A stretch of 64,000 nucleotides of DNA from Sphingomonas yabuuchiae (GCF_014199595.1 NZ_JACHNX010000007.1:124001-188000); one strand, 5' to 3'; numbered from the stretch's first letter, positions 45,871 to 55,136 are shown. A program made the numbers and translations. The notes: generated by a model not told the origin, from the sequence alone.

Positions 45871-45888
45871 GGAAATCTTAAGATTTCC
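45871..45888. promoter_or_regulatory. perfect 18-bp palindrome upstream of the HerA-type gene
   Basis: GGAAATCTTAAGATTTCC is a perfect, uninterrupted palindrome, AT-rich and centred about 52 bp before the HerA-type ATG and 7-24 bp after the TIGR02186 stop. Having no loop, it suits an operator rather than a terminator. Confidence 0.55.
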
Positions 45889-45894
45889 CGATCC

Positions 45895-46659
45895 TTACAC
45901 GCGCCGCGCGATCCAGCCTGCGGTCCAGCCGAGCAGGATCGACAGCGCCACCGCCGTCAGGCCATAGGGGATGGCCGCGCGGTCGGCGGCGCGCGCCACG
46001 AAACGCTCGAACCCCGATTTGCGGATATCGATGTCGCGCACGGCGGCGGCCAGCACGCGGCCGTCGCGGATCAGGAAGGTCTCGGCGGTGAAGCGCCCCA
46101 CCGGCACGCGCGCCGGAATGGTGACGCGGGCGCGGTAGAGCACGTCGTCGGTGATCTCGACGGCGCGTGGCGCCTCGACATACAGGCCGCTGCGGCGGCG
46201 CTGGTCGACCAGCCCCTGCTGGAACCGCGCCTGGACATTGGCGGGCGCAGCGGAGGCGGGCGAGAGCTGCAGGCTGTCGAGCCCGAGTTCGTAGATGGCG
46301 CGGGTGCGATCGTCGACGATCCGCTCGATCGGCCGCGACGAGGCGATGGCGTAGAAGGACGGCGCCGACTGATAGCGCAGGCGCCCGGCATTGACCCAGA
46401 GACCGGCGATCTTCTCCTTCTCGCGGATCAGGATCGACTGGGTCGGCCCCTTGACTACCACGACGATGTCGGTCGGCCGGTCGTCGCTGGGCGGGCGGCC
46501 GCCGGGATAGAGGATCGCGCCGAACAACAGCAGTTCCGCGCCGGTGAAGCTGTAGGCGATCTGGATATCGCGCTGCGACACGTCGGGGACCAGCACGGGC
46601 TTGGCCTGCGCCATCAATAGCGGCGAGAACAGCGCCAGGATGACGGAAAGGCGTTTCAC
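45895..46659 (-). CDS. TIGR02186 family membrane-anchored protein
   Basis: This 254-residue protein starts at GTG 46659, overlapping the stop of the TSUP gene (GTGA). A signal peptide (KRLSVILALFSPLLMAQA) precedes a periplasmic domain with VPDVSQRDIQIAYSFTGAELLLFGAILYPGG, typical of TIGR02186, and a single C-terminal membrane helix (GLTAVALSILLGWTAGWIA). The family is found in alphaproteobacteria next to TauE/SafE-type permeases, as here; its role is not known but probably accompanies anion export. Confidence 0.87.
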   Translation of the reverse strand: MKRLSVILALFSPLLMAQAKPVLVPDVSQRDIQIAYSFTGAELLLFGAILYPGGRPPSDDRPTDIVVVVKGPTQSILIREKEKIAGLWVNAGRLRYQSAPSFYAIASSRPIERIVDDRTRAIYELGLDSLQLSPASAAPANVQARFQQGLVDQRRRSGLYVEAPRAVEITDDVLYRARVTIPARVPVGRFTAETFLIRDGRVLAAAVRDIDIRKSGFERFVARAADRAAIPYGLTAVALSILLGWTAGWIARRV

Positions 46660-47570
46660 AGCAGCTGGACCGTGAAGATTTCCTCGGGCCGCCACACCAG
46701 CCCTAGGAGCATGCGCAGGCCGACCAAGAGCACGATGACGGCCAGCGCCAGGCGCAGATATTCGGGCTTCGCATTGGTGGCGAGCTTCGCGCCGACCTGT
46801 GCCCCCGTCACCGATCCGACCAGAAGCAACCCGGCCAGCACGATGTCGACCGCCTTGGTGGTCGTGGCATGGACCATCGTCGCGGCGGCGGTGACGAACA
46901 AGGTCTGGAACAGCGAGGTGCCGAGCACGACATTGGTCGCCATGCCCAGGATATAGATCATGGCGGGCACGAGGATGAACCCGCCGCCGACACCCAGCAA
47001 TATGGTCAGGATGCCGGTAAAGAATCCCAGCATCAGCGGGGCGAGCGGCGAGATATACAGGCCCGAGGCATAGAAGCGGGTGCGGAAGGGCAGGGCCGCG
47101 ACCAGCGGATGATGCCGCCGCCGCGCAGCCTTTTGGGGACGCCCGCGCCGCTGCGCCAGGATCGCCCCGGCCGCCTCGCGCGCCATGACCGATCCGATCC
47201 ACCCCAACATCAGCACATAGACGATAGCAATGACCGTATCGATTTGCCCGCTCGCCTGGAGCAGGCGGAAGATCCAGGCACCCGCGAACGACCCGATGAT
47301 GCCGCCCGCGACCAGCACGCCGCCCATCTTCACGTCTACCCCGCCGCGTCGCCAATGCGCGGATACGCCCGAGACGCTCGCCCCCGTCACCTGGCTGGCG
47401 GCCGAGGCGGCGGCGACGGTGGGCGGAATGCCGTAGACGATCAGCAGCGGCGTGGTCAGGAACCCGCCGCCGACCCCGAACATCCCCGACAACAGGCCGA
47501 CACCCGCCCCCAGCGCGATGATGACGAGCGCATTGACCGACAGGTTGGCGATCGGAAGATACAGGTCCAC
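46656..47570 (-). CDS. TSUP family (TauE/SafE) sulfite/sulfonate exporter-like permease
   Basis: This 304-residue inner-membrane protein has eight or so membrane helices in two repeats, each headed by the TSUP signature: GAGVGLLSGMFGVGGGFLTTP and FFTGILTILLGVGGGFILVP. TSUP permeases move sulfite, sulfonates or related anions. The central basic loop (REAAGAILAQRRGRPQKAARRR) is cytoplasmic. It starts at GTG 47570, without a clear ribosome-binding site, and is coupled to the TIGR02186 gene. The substrate is not readable from the sequence. Confidence 0.9.
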   Translation of the reverse strand: MDLYLPIANLSVNALVIIALGAGVGLLSGMFGVGGGFLTTPLLIVYGIPPTVAAASAASQVTGASVSGVSAHWRRGGVDVKMGGVLVAGGIIGSFAGAWIFRLLQASGQIDTVIAIVYVLMLGWIGSVMAREAAGAILAQRRGRPQKAARRRHHPLVAALPFRTRFYASGLYISPLAPLMLGFFTGILTILLGVGGGFILVPAMIYILGMATNVVLGTSLFQTLFVTAAATMVHATTTKAVDIVLAGLLLVGSVTGAQVGAKLATNAKPEYLRLALAVIVLLVGLRMLLGLVWRPEEIFTVQLL

Positions 47571-47615
47571 GGCCGCGTTATAGACGCGCCCGCCTTTCCG
47601 AACAGTGTCGAAGCG

Positions 47616-48593
47616 TCAGAAATCGCCCGCCAGCGTCAGTGCGGGGCCGGAATCGGGAGCGGCGCGCCCCGCCACCCGCTGCCGCCAGTCGAGTGACAGG
47701 CGGACGCGGCGGTTCGCGACGGGCAGGGCGATGCCCAAGGTCGGTCCGATATCCAGCCGCTGCGCATCCCGCTGCGCCCCGCCCCATAGCGCCAGCCCCA
47801 GGTCGAGGGCGGGCGTCAGCGGCGTGCTGGCCCGAACCGCGCCGTCGGCGAAGGGCTCGATCCGCGCGCGGGCCACCGCACCGGCCTGGGCATAGCCGGT
47901 CAGGACGATGCCGGGGGCAACGGAACGGGGACCGATTCCGCCCACGACCATCGCGGCGGGGGCATCCTGTCCGGCATCGAGCGCCAGCCTTTGTTCGACC
48001 AGTAGGTGAATCGGCACATGACGAAGCGGGCGCCAGTCGACCCCGACCGCCATCTCGCGACCGATTCCCTCCGCGGGCGCGGACAGGCGCAGGCTGGCGG
48101 CCACGTCGCCCCGCGAATCGAGCCGCCGTAACAAGCGGATGCCGCCTTGCGTCCCACCCAGTTGGCCACCGGGCAGCAGCGTCTGGCCGCCTTCGCGAAT
48201 GACGGCCCACAGGCTGGCGCTCCACCGTCGCGGCGGGGCGGGTGGTGTGGGCAAAGCGACACGCGGCGAAAGCGGTATGACCGACGGTGCCAATGCGATG
48301 ACCGGCCTGTCCTGGATCGGCGCTTGCGCGGCCGGGATCGGGGAAGGTGGAGCGGGACCTTGAATCAAGGGTGTCGGTCGTGGTGCACGCGTAATCCCGA
48401 ATCGTGCGAGCCGTATCTCGGGCTGATGCGGGACGGGACCACGAAGCAGGGTCAGGGCAGCGCGCGGTTCGGTACGCTTGACGGGCCTCACCGCTATCAC
48501 GACGGCCGGGTCGGAGGGCAGGAGAAAGGCGATGCGGCCCAGCGTCCACAGCCCGACGACGCCTCCCAGGAATCGCAAGGGGCGTCCGCTCAT
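47616..48593 (-). CDS. small NfrA-C-terminal-like outer-membrane barrel protein
   Basis: This 325-residue protein begins with a hydrophobic segment (FLGGVVGLWTLGRIAFLLP) that is a signal peptide or anchor, then a proline-rich linker (about 70-130) and a C-terminal barrel-like domain with alternating strands (SASLWAVIREGGQTLLPGG, GVDWRPLRHVPIHLLVEQRLAL, GIVLTGYAQAGAVA, VRLSLDWRQRVAG) and a terminal phenylalanine (LTLAGDF). This resembles the barrel end of NfrA, the phage N4 outer-membrane receptor, without its TPR part. Its ATG overlaps the NfrB-like stop by 4 bp, so the pair is coupled. Confidence 0.68.
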   Translation of the reverse strand: MSGRPLRFLGGVVGLWTLGRIAFLLPSDPAVVIAVRPVKRTEPRAALTLLRGPVPHQPEIRLARFGITRAPRPTPLIQGPAPPSPIPAAQAPIQDRPVIALAPSVIPLSPRVALPTPPAPPRRWSASLWAVIREGGQTLLPGGQLGGTQGGIRLLRRLDSRGDVAASLRLSAPAEGIGREMAVGVDWRPLRHVPIHLLVEQRLALDAGQDAPAAMVVGGIGPRSVAPGIVLTGYAQAGAVARARIEPFADGAVRASTPLTPALDLGLALWGGAQRDAQRLDIGPTLGIALPVANRRVRLSLDWRQRVAGRAAPDSGPALTLAGDF

Positions 48594-49969
48594 GACTGTG
48601 GCGACAGGTCGGGGAAGTGGTGGCTTGTCTTGTCCCAGGCGGGCACGCCGCCGCGCAGCACATGGATATAACGGATCAGGGCGCGGGGGATGGCCGCCAG
48701 CGCCACGAAATTGCCGATGATGAATCGCGGCAACGACCATAAGGCCTCTCGCCAGCCATAGGCGCGGCCGGTGAACGTCATGCGCACGGCCAGCCGCCAT
48801 GCCAGCAGCAGGGCGTTGACCCCGAACAGGAAACGCAGACCCGGATCGACCGGCGGCAGGGGCGTGCCGGCGATCCAGTGAATCGACACGGCCAGCGCAT
48901 CGGCGGTCATGCCCAGATAGGCCGCCGCCAGCACCAGCATCGCGATCGGCCCCCGCCGATCGCGTAAGCGCCACCAATGATCCCCCATCGCCAATGCCCG
49001 CCCCCAACCGGTGCGATCCCAGCCGATCAGCGCGATACCGGTCATCCACCGGGCCTTTTGCCGGACGGCGGCCACCAGGGTCGCCGGGAAATAGGCGCGG
49101 ACCGCCACCACGCCGCCCCGCGTCCCGTCCGCGACCCGCGCGAACAGTCCCTCGCCGCCCAGTTCGGCGATGCGCAGGCCCAGCTCGTAATCCTCGGTCA
49201 GGCTGGTCGCATCGAACGGATCGCCCCCGCGCGACGCGGCGATCCGGCCCAGCATGGCTGGCGACAGCGCGCAGCCGGTGCCGGCCAGCGGCATGCCCGC
49301 CCCGATCCAGGTGCGGACGACCAGCTGCTTGATGTGGCTTTCGGCGAACTCGTCGGCATAGTGGCCGGACACCAGGCGCGATCCCGGTACGACCAGCGGC
49401 AGGACCGGCAACTGCACCACCGCCCGCTCCTCGATCAGCGAGTCGAAGACCGCCAGCTCGTCCGGATGCACGACATCCTCGGCATCGTGCAGGACGATCG
49501 CCTTTGCCCGAAACCCTTCCACCGCGATGTCGTGCTGGAGTGCGTGCCAAAGCGTGTTGAGGCAATCGGCCTTGGTCGTCGGGCCATCGCGCGCGCCGAT
49601 GACCAGACGGACCCGATCGTCGCGTTCGGCCATATCGGCCGCCGCCGCAATGGTGGCCGGGTCATTGGGGTAGAGCCCGACATAAATACGATAATCGGGA
49701 TGCCGGAAACGCGCGAGCGCAGTGGACAGCATCGCGCCGATCACCGCGGCTTCGTCCCAGGCCGGGGTGAAGACGATCATGCGTCCCGGCTGTTCGGGTT
49801 GGGGCAGCGCATAGCTGCGGATCGGCGTGGCGGGGCCTTTTATTAGTCGTCGTACGATATAGATCAGATCGACCAGAAGATCATCCAGGCCCCCGACCAA
49901 CAATCCGACGGCCGCGAACAACAACAGTTCCCGCGCGACGATTTCGATGATCGTCGAGACTTCCCCCAC
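48590..49969 (-). CDS. NfrB-like inner-membrane glycosyltransferase (GT2)
   Basis: This protein of about 459 residues starts at GTG 49969 after GGGGGGAG. An N-terminal membrane helix (LLLFAAVGLLVGGLDDLLVDLIYIV) precedes a family 2 glycosyltransferase domain: VFTPAWDEAAVIGAM, YPNDPAT, LHDAEDVVHPDEL (DxD-type), ATSLTEDYELGLRI and QKARWMTGIALIGWD (QxxRW). Helices follow at 345-430. This layout matches the N-terminal part of NfrB of the N4 receptor system and lacks its C-terminal GspE-like domain. NfrB needs cyclic di-GMP for phage infection in E. coli; here a surface polysaccharide role is inferred. Confidence 0.83.
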   Translation of the reverse strand: MGEVSTIIEIVARELLLFAAVGLLVGGLDDLLVDLIYIVRRLIKGPATPIRSYALPQPEQPGRMIVFTPAWDEAAVIGAMLSTALARFRHPDYRIYVGLYPNDPATIAAAADMAERDDRVRLVIGARDGPTTKADCLNTLWHALQHDIAVEGFRAKAIVLHDAEDVVHPDELAVFDSLIEERAVVQLPVLPLVVPGSRLVSGHYADEFAESHIKQLVVRTWIGAGMPLAGTGCALSPAMLGRIAASRGGDPFDATSLTEDYELGLRIAELGGEGLFARVADGTRGGVVAVRAYFPATLVAAVRQKARWMTGIALIGWDRTGWGRALAMGDHWWRLRDRRGPIAMLVLAAAYLGMTADALAVSIHWIAGTPLPPVDPGLRFLFGVNALLLAWRLAVRMTFTGRAYGWREALWSLPRFIIGNFVALAAIPRALIRYIHVLRGGVPAWDKTSHHFPDLSPQS

Positions 49970-50170
49970 TCGGCTCCCCCCGTTGCCGAATCTTATTGTG
50001 CCTGTCCGAAATGAGCCGATCAATAGCGGTGTGATTGGTCGTTTTGGCCTGAGTGCCCCCGCGGGAAAGCCGTGTGTTTCGCCTTTTACCCTGCAAAATC
50101 AGTATGTCGGACCGGCGGGTGGTTGCGCCTTCTGCTGCGGTGCAACATATGGGTGGCGAAAGGATTTTCC

Positions 50171-51370
50171 ATGGCCCGGACATTTCCCCCCGGCATCGTC
50201 CATACCGCGCTGGCGGTGGGCGGCTTTGCGATCGGCACGACCGAGTTCGCGGCGATGAGCCTGGAGCCCGATCTGGCGCGCGGCCTCGGCATCGATGCGC
50301 CGACGGCGGGGCATGTCATCAGCGCCTATGCGCTGGGCGTGGTGGTGGGGGCACCGCTCCTGGCGGTGCTGTCGGCCAAGCTGGCGCGGCGCACGCTGCT
50401 GATCGCGTTGATGCTGATGTTCGCGGCGGGCAACGGCCTGTCGGCGATGGCGCCCGATTATCACTGGATGCTGTTCTTCCGATTCCTCAGCGGGCTGCCG
50501 CACGGGGCCTATTTCGGGATCGCCGCGCTGGTCGCGGCCTCGCTCGTCCCTGAGTCGCGGCGGACGGTGGCCGTCGGGCGGATCATGTTGGGCCTGACGG
50601 TCGCGACGGTGATCGGCGTGCCGCTGGCGCAGATGCTGGGCCAGTGGCTCAACTGGCGCTGGGTGTTCGGTGTCGTCGCGGCGCTGGCGCTGCTGACCGC
50701 GACGCTGGTCGCCATCGCCGCGCCGCACGACCGGCCCGACGAGGGCGCGAGCATCCGTCGCGAACTCGATGCGCTGAGCAAGGGGCAGGTCTGGCTGACG
50801 CTCGCCATCGGGGCGATCGGCTTTGGCGGCATGTTCGCCGTCTATACCTATCTGGCGGCGACGCTGACCGAAGTGACGGGCGCGTCGACCGCGATGATCC
50901 CGCTGGTGCTGGCGGTGTTCGGGCTGGGCATGACGATCGGCAATATCGTGGTCCCGCGCTTCGCCGACCGCGCGCTGATGCCGACCGCCGGGGGCTTGCT
51001 GCTCTGGTCGGCGGCGATGCTGGCGCTCTATCCGCTGGCGGCGGGCAGCCTGTGGACGATCCTGCCCATCGTCTTTGCGATCGGGCTGGGCGGAGCATTG
51101 GGCACCGTGCTCCAGACGCGGCTGATGGACGTGGCGGGCGAAGGACAGGGGCTCGCCGCCGCGCTCAACCATTCGGCGTTCAACACGGCCAATGCCATCG
51201 GCCCCTGGGCGGGTGGGTTGGCCATCGCCAACGGGTTGGGATGGACCTCGACCGGCTATGTCGGATGCGGGCTGGCGCTGGGCGGGTTCGTGATCTGGCT
51301 GATCGCGATGCGCTTCGGTGGGACTAGCGCGCCAGCGGATCGATCGAATCGCCCGGTGCTGTCGCACTGA
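50171..51370 (+). CDS. MFS drug/sugar efflux transporter (DHA1, AraJ-like)
   Basis: This 399-residue inner-membrane protein has twelve predicted helices. FAIGTTEFAAMSLEPDLARGLGI at helix 1, GAPLLAVLSAKLARRTLL (motif A) and FFRFLSGLPHGAYFGIAALVAASLVP mark the DHA1 family near AraJ/YdhP, which exports arabinose-like sugars or drugs in other bacteria. The ATG follows GAAAGGATTTTCC. It is divergent from the NfrB-like gene. Its last 47 bp overlap the end of the convergent dipeptidase gene. The arabinose annotation of the family should not be tied to the GH51 locus without evidence. Confidence 0.9.
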   Translation: MARTFPPGIVHTALAVGGFAIGTTEFAAMSLEPDLARGLGIDAPTAGHVISAYALGVVVGAPLLAVLSAKLARRTLLIALMLMFAAGNGLSAMAPDYHWMLFFRFLSGLPHGAYFGIAALVAASLVPESRRTVAVGRIMLGLTVATVIGVPLAQMLGQWLNWRWVFGVVAALALLTATLVAIAAPHDRPDEGASIRRELDALSKGQVWLTLAIGAIGFGGMFAVYTYLAATLTEVTGASTAMIPLVLAVFGLGMTIGNIVVPRFADRALMPTAGGLLLWSAAMLALYPLAAGSLWTILPIVFAIGLGGALGTVLQTRLMDVAGEGQGLAAALNHSAFNTANAIGPWAGGLAIANGLGWTSTGYVGCGLALGGFVIWLIAMRFGGTSAPADRSNRPVLSH

Positions 51371-52547
51371 GGCTTTGCGCCACCGCCTCGACCCGCTCCA
51401 TCACGCGCAGGATATTGCCGCTGGTCAGGGCCATCAGGTCCGCATCGCTCCAGCCGCGCCGGACCAGTTCGGCCAGCACCAGCGGATAGCCGTCGACGCC
51501 GGTCATCCCCTCCGGCCCGGTGCCGTTGATCCCGTCATAATCGCCGCCAAAGCCCACCGCCCCGCGTCCCGCCACGCGGGCGATATGCTCGATATGATCG
51601 GCGACCATCGCCGCCGTCACGTGCGGGGCGGGGTGGCTGGCGTCCCAGGCAATCAACGGCGCTGGCGCGCGCGGGCCATAGATGTTGGCGACCACGCCGA
51701 CCGACCTGGCATAGGCGGTGCGGCCGGCATCCCAGGCCCGCCATTCGCTCGACAGGAAGGCGGGATAGCAATTGACCATCACCACCCCGCCGCCCACGCC
51801 GATCCGGCGGAGCAGCGCGTCGGGAATGTTACGCGGCGCATCGGCCAAGGCGCGGGCATCGGAGTGCGAGGCGATGACGGGCGCCCGGCTGGTATCCAGC
51901 ACCGCCGCCATCGTCGCGTCGGAAACGTGCGCGACATCGACCATCATGCCGATCCGGTTCATCTCGGCCACCACCGCACGACCAAAGGGGCTGAGCCCGT
52001 TGGCGAGTGGAGCATCGGTCGAGGAATCGGCCCAGGCCAGGCTGCGGCCATGAGTCAGCGTCAGATAGGCGACGCCCAGTGCCTTGTACTGGCGCAACAC
52101 CGACAAGCGCCCGTCGATCTGATGCCCGCCCTCGACCCCGATCAGCGAGGCGACCCGGCCCGCGCGCGCGACCCGGCGGATATCTGCCGCGGTGCGCGCC
52201 ATTGCGAGCCGGGTCGGATGGGCGGCGGCCAGGCGGTGGACACGGTCGATCTGCTCCAGCGTCATCTCGACCGCGCGCGGGCCGGTGACATCGGCGGGAA
52301 TCCAGACCGACCAGAACTGCCCGCCGACCCCGCCGCGTTCGAGGCGGGGCAGATCGGTCTGAAGCGGATGGGGCAGGGCGGCGGTGCCGGTCGCGAGCGA
52401 AGGAGACTCGGGCGAAAGGTCGGAGTCCCGCAACTCCCAGGGCAGGTCGTTATGCCCGTCGACGATCGGTGCGCGGGCCAGGACCGACTCGACCCGCCGC
52501 GTAATGGCTGGATCCGCGGCCTGGGCGAGGAGTAGGGCGATCAGCAT
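51324..52547 (-). CDS. M19 membrane dipeptidase family protein
   Basis: This 407-residue protein is a zinc dipeptidase of the renal dipeptidase type. The N-terminus (LIALLLAQAADPA) looks like a short signal peptide. Metal ligands are visible in order: IVDGHNDLPW (H and D), IGVEGGHQI (bridging E), DVAHVSD, APVIASHSDARAL, and the active-site region GFGGDYDGINGTGPEGM. M19 enzymes cleave dipeptides including D-residue types and beta-lactam-like bonds. It overlaps the acylphosphatase gene by 7 bp upstream, and its 3' end overlaps the MFS gene by 47 bp on the opposite strand. Confidence 0.92.
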   Translation of the reverse strand: MLIALLLAQAADPAITRRVESVLARAPIVDGHNDLPWELRDSDLSPESPSLATGTAALPHPLQTDLPRLERGGVGGQFWSVWIPADVTGPRAVEMTLEQIDRVHRLAAAHPTRLAMARTAADIRRVARAGRVASLIGVEGGHQIDGRLSVLRQYKALGVAYLTLTHGRSLAWADSSTDAPLANGLSPFGRAVVAEMNRIGMMVDVAHVSDATMAAVLDTSRAPVIASHSDARALADAPRNIPDALLRRIGVGGGVVMVNCYPAFLSSEWRAWDAGRTAYARSVGVVANIYGPRAPAPLIAWDASHPAPHVTAAMVADHIEHIARVAGRGAVGFGGDYDGINGTGPEGMTGVDGYPLVLAELVRRGWSDADLMALTSGNILRVMERVEAVAQSLSATAPGDSIDPLAR

Positions 52548-52819
52548 GTCGGCCGCTGCTCGAATCGGGTTAGCAGAGGGTCGATGGCCTGCTCGATCGT
52601 CTCGACCCGGTCGACTCGCGCAGCGGGCGGTCCCGATTCGGCCTCGGCCACGATCCGTGCCACCGCGTCCTCCGGCCCCTGCACCACCGCCTCGACCGTG
52701 CCGTCCGTACGGTTGCGAACCCAGCCGGTCAGCCCCGAGGCCGTCGCGCGCCCGAGGAGCCAGTAACGATATCCGACGCCCTGTACGCGCCCGGTGATGC
52801 GAAGATGACGACCGATCAT
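52541..52819 (-). CDS. acyP: acylphosphatase
   Basis: AcyP hydrolyses acyl phosphates such as acetyl or carbamoyl phosphate. The 92-residue protein carries both catalytic residues: R18 in GRVQGVGYRYW and N36 in GWVRNRTDGTVEAVVQG. A normal single domain, cytoplasmic. The start at ATG 52819 has no ribosome-binding site I can call strong. It overlaps the dipeptidase gene downstream by 7 bp and lies 67 bp after marC, so it may belong to the same transcript. Confidence 0.93.
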   Translation of the reverse strand: MIGRHLRITGRVQGVGYRYWLLGRATASGLTGWVRNRTDGTVEAVVQGPEDAVARIVAEAESGPPAARVDRVETIEQAIDPLLTRFEQRPTC

Positions 52820-52886
52820 GCCCGCGATTGTCGCGCGGGAGGGTGGGAAAGGGAAGGTCCCGATCCTCCCGGCATGGGGAGCGGGA

Positions 52887-53510
52887 TCACTTCAGGCTGG
52901 CGGTCACCCCGTCGATCACGAACTGCACCGCCAGCGCGGCGAGCAGCACGCCCAGCACGCGGGTGATCACCGCCTCGATCTTGGCGCCCAGCAGCCGCAT
53001 CAACGGCCCCGCCGCCAGCAGCGCAACGAGCGTCAGCAGCAGGATCGACACCATCGCGCCCAGCACCACGATCGAGGCTTGAAGTCCCGAATTGCGGCTC
53101 ATCAACAGCATGACGGTCGCGATCGAGCCCGGCCCGGCGATCATCGGCATCGCCATGGGGAAGATCGACACATCCTCCGCCTCGTGCGGATCGTCGGCGA
53201 CCTTGGCCGCGCGGTCCTCGCGCCGCTGGGTGCGCTTCTCGAACACCATCTCCAGTGCGATCAGGAACAGCATGATGCCGCCCGCGATGCGGAACGCCGC
53301 CATCTCGATGCCCAGGCCATGCAGCAGCGCTTCGCCGAACAGGGCGAAGACGAACAGAATGACCGAGGCGACCATGACCGCGCGGATCGCCATCGCCCGG
53401 CGATGCTGCGGCGTCGCCCCCGCCGAGAGGCCCGCATAAATGGGGGCGCAACCCGGCGGATCGATCACCACGAAGAAGGTGATCAGCGAGGAGATATAGA
53501 GTTCGAGCAC
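52887..53510 (-). CDS. MarC/NAAT family integral membrane protein
   Basis: This 207-residue protein has six membrane helices with the MarC signature: FFVVIDPPGCAPIYAGL near the N-terminus, FRIAGGIMLFLIALEMVF and AMPMIAGPGSIATVMLLM. The family contains small neutral amino acid transporters and proteins of unknown role; MarC is not itself needed for multiple antibiotic resistance. It starts at GTG 53510, 4 bp after folD, with AAGG just upstream, and so is probably in the folD operon. Confidence 0.9.
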   Translation of the reverse strand: MLELYISSLITFFVVIDPPGCAPIYAGLSAGATPQHRRAMAIRAVMVASVILFVFALFGEALLHGLGIEMAAFRIAGGIMLFLIALEMVFEKRTQRREDRAAKVADDPHEAEDVSIFPMAMPMIAGPGSIATVMLLMSRNSGLQASIVVLGAMVSILLLTLVALLAAGPLMRLLGAKIEAVITRVLGVLLAALAVQFVIDGVTASLK

Positions 53511-53514
53511 GGCC

Positions 53515-54405
53515 TTACAGCGCCGTCTGGTCGATCGCGACGCCCTCGCGGCGTCCCGCCGAAACCAGGGTGTTGCGTAGCAGGACCGCGATCGTCATCG
53601 GCCCGACGCCGCCCGGCACCGGGGTGATCGCGCCCGCCCGCTGCGCCGCCGTGTCATATTCGACATCACCGACCAGACCCGTCTCGGTGCGGTTGATGCC
53701 GACATCGATGACGCTGGCGCCGGGCTTGATCCACTCGCCCTTGACCAGGCCGGGCACACCCACCGCCGCCACGACGATATCGGCGCGACCGACCACCTCG
53801 GCCAGGTTGCGGGTGCGGCTGTGCGCGACCGTGACCGTGCAGCTTTCACCGAGCAACAGCTGCGCCATGGGCTTGCCGACGATGTTGGAGCGGCCGACGA
53901 CCACCGCGTCCATGCCCGACAGGCTGGGGTGGATGCTCTTGAGCAGCATCAGGCAGCCGAGCGGGGTGCAGGGGACGAAGCCCTCGCTGCCCGTCGCCAG
54001 CCGTCCGGCGTTGACCGGGTGGAAGCCGTCGACGTCCTTGTCGGGATCGATCGCCTGGATCACCGCCTGCGCGTCGATCTGGCCCGGCAGCGGCAGCTGG
54101 ACGAGGATGCCGTCCACCGTGGGATCGGCGTTCAATTGCTCGACGAGCGCCAGCAGCGTCGCCTGGTCGGTATCGACGGGCAGGCGATGCTCGATGCTCT
54201 CCATGCCCGCCTCGCGCGTCGCCTTGCCCTTGGAGCGGACATAGACGCTGGAGGCGGGGTCCTCGCCGACCAGCACGACCGCCAGGCCGGGCGCGCGGCC
54301 TGCCTGTTCGCGGAACGTGGCTACCTGGGTGGCGATGCGGGTGCGGAGGCCGGCGGCGAACGCCTTGCCGTCGATGATCGTGGCGCTTGGGGTCTCTGGG
54401 GTCAT
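53515..54405 (-). CDS. folD: bifunctional methylenetetrahydrofolate dehydrogenase/cyclohydrolase FolD
   Basis: FolD interconverts 5,10-methylene- and 10-formyltetrahydrofolate in one-carbon metabolism. Motifs: [16 protein letters not shown] with the catalytic lysine, [39 protein letters not shown], and the NADP-binding [17 protein letters not shown], then [15 protein letters not shown]. Length 296 is normal. It overlaps the DUF167 gene by 4 bp (ATGA) and is followed 4 bp later by marC, forming a yggT-DUF167-folD-marC operon. Confidence 0.97.
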   Translation of the reverse strand: MTPETPSATIIDGKAFAAGLRTRIATQVATFREQAGRAPGLAVVLVGEDPASSVYVRSKGKATREAGMESIEHRLPVDTDQATLLALVEQLNADPTVDGILVQLPLPGQIDAQAVIQAIDPDKDVDGFHPVNAGRLATGSEGFVPCTPLGCLMLLKSIHPSLSGMDAVVVGRSNIVGKPMAQLLLGESCTVTVAHSRTRNLAEVVGRADIVVAAVGVPGLVKGEWIKPGASVIDVGINRTETGLVGDVEYDTAAQRAGAITPVPGGVGPMTIAVLLRNTLVSAGRREGVAIDQTAL

Positions 54406-54704
54406 GGCCGATCGCCATAAAGCGCCTGGGCGATACGCGCCAGTATGTGCGGGTCTCCGGCGACATGCAGACGCTTCAATCGTGCGGTATCACCCGCGAC
54501 GATGCTGACCGCGCGCTTGGGCACCCCGAAATGATTGGCGACCAGCGGGATCAGCGCCGCATTGGCCGCGCCGTCGACCGGCGGTGCCGACAGGCGCGCG
54601 GCGAAATGCTCTTCCGTGCCCGCACTCAGCGCATCGCGACCGCCGCGCGGCGTGACCCGGACCGCGATCCGAATCCCGTCATCGCTGGCCGTCCAGGCGG
54701 GCAT
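54402..54704 (-). CDS. DUF167 (YggU) family protein
   Basis: This 100-residue protein belongs to the YggU/DUF167 family of unknown function. The core [12 protein letters not shown], then [44 protein letters not shown] is typical: a mixed alpha/beta fold with a basic face, and the glycine-rich phrase VDGAANAAL is diagnostic. It starts in a TGATG overlap with yggT and overlaps folD by ATGA. The yggT-yggU adjacency is conserved in many proteobacteria. Confidence 0.9.
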   Translation of the reverse strand: MPAWTASDDGIRIAVRVTPRGGRDALSAGTEEHFAARLSAPPVDGAANAALIPLVANHFGVPKRAVSIVAGDTARLKRLHVAGDPHILARIAQALYGDRP

Positions 54705-55015
54705 CAGCCGACGACGACCGCCCCCCCGTACATCGCATTGGCGATCGCGGTGTCGAGGATCTTGCCCAGGATGATGACCGCCAGCAGCACGACCATCGGC
54801 GACAGGTCGAGCGCGCCGAAATCGGGCAGGATGCGCCGGATCGGGCGATAGAGCGGATCGGTCATCTTCTGCAGCGCGTACCAGACCGAACGGATGAAAT
54901 CATTCGAGGTGTTGATGACGTTGAACGCGATCAGCCAGGACAGGATCGCCTGCACGATGATGATCCACCAGACGACATTGAGCAGAATCTGAAGGATCTG
55001 AAGGATGAGGACCAA
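54704..55015 (-). CDS. yggT: YggT family integral membrane protein
   Basis: This 103-residue protein has two membrane helices (about 5-28 and 74-95) separated by the conserved cytoplasmic stretch MTDPLYRPIRRILPDFGALDLSPMVVLLAVIIL. YggT relatives, including plastid CCB3/YCF19, affect osmotic tolerance and cell division or membrane protein assembly. It appears to start at TTG 55015, with GGGAG 8 bp upstream; no ATG or GTG lies nearby in frame. It heads the yggT-DUF167-folD-marC operon and is divergent from the AsmA-like gene. Confidence 0.9.
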   Translation of the reverse strand: MVLILQILQILLNVVWWIIIVQAILSWLIAFNVINTSNDFIRSVWYALQKMTDPLYRPIRRILPDFGALDLSPMVVLLAVIILGKILDTAIANAMYGGAVVVG

Positions 55016-55136
55016 CGTCAGGGCTCCCGAATACGGATTTCGCCATATCTAGGGTAGGACGCGCTTGGGGGCAATAATCGTGCGTGGCGATCCTGACGCA
55101 GGCGGAACGAAGCCCCCGGTCGCGCGTCCCATCATC

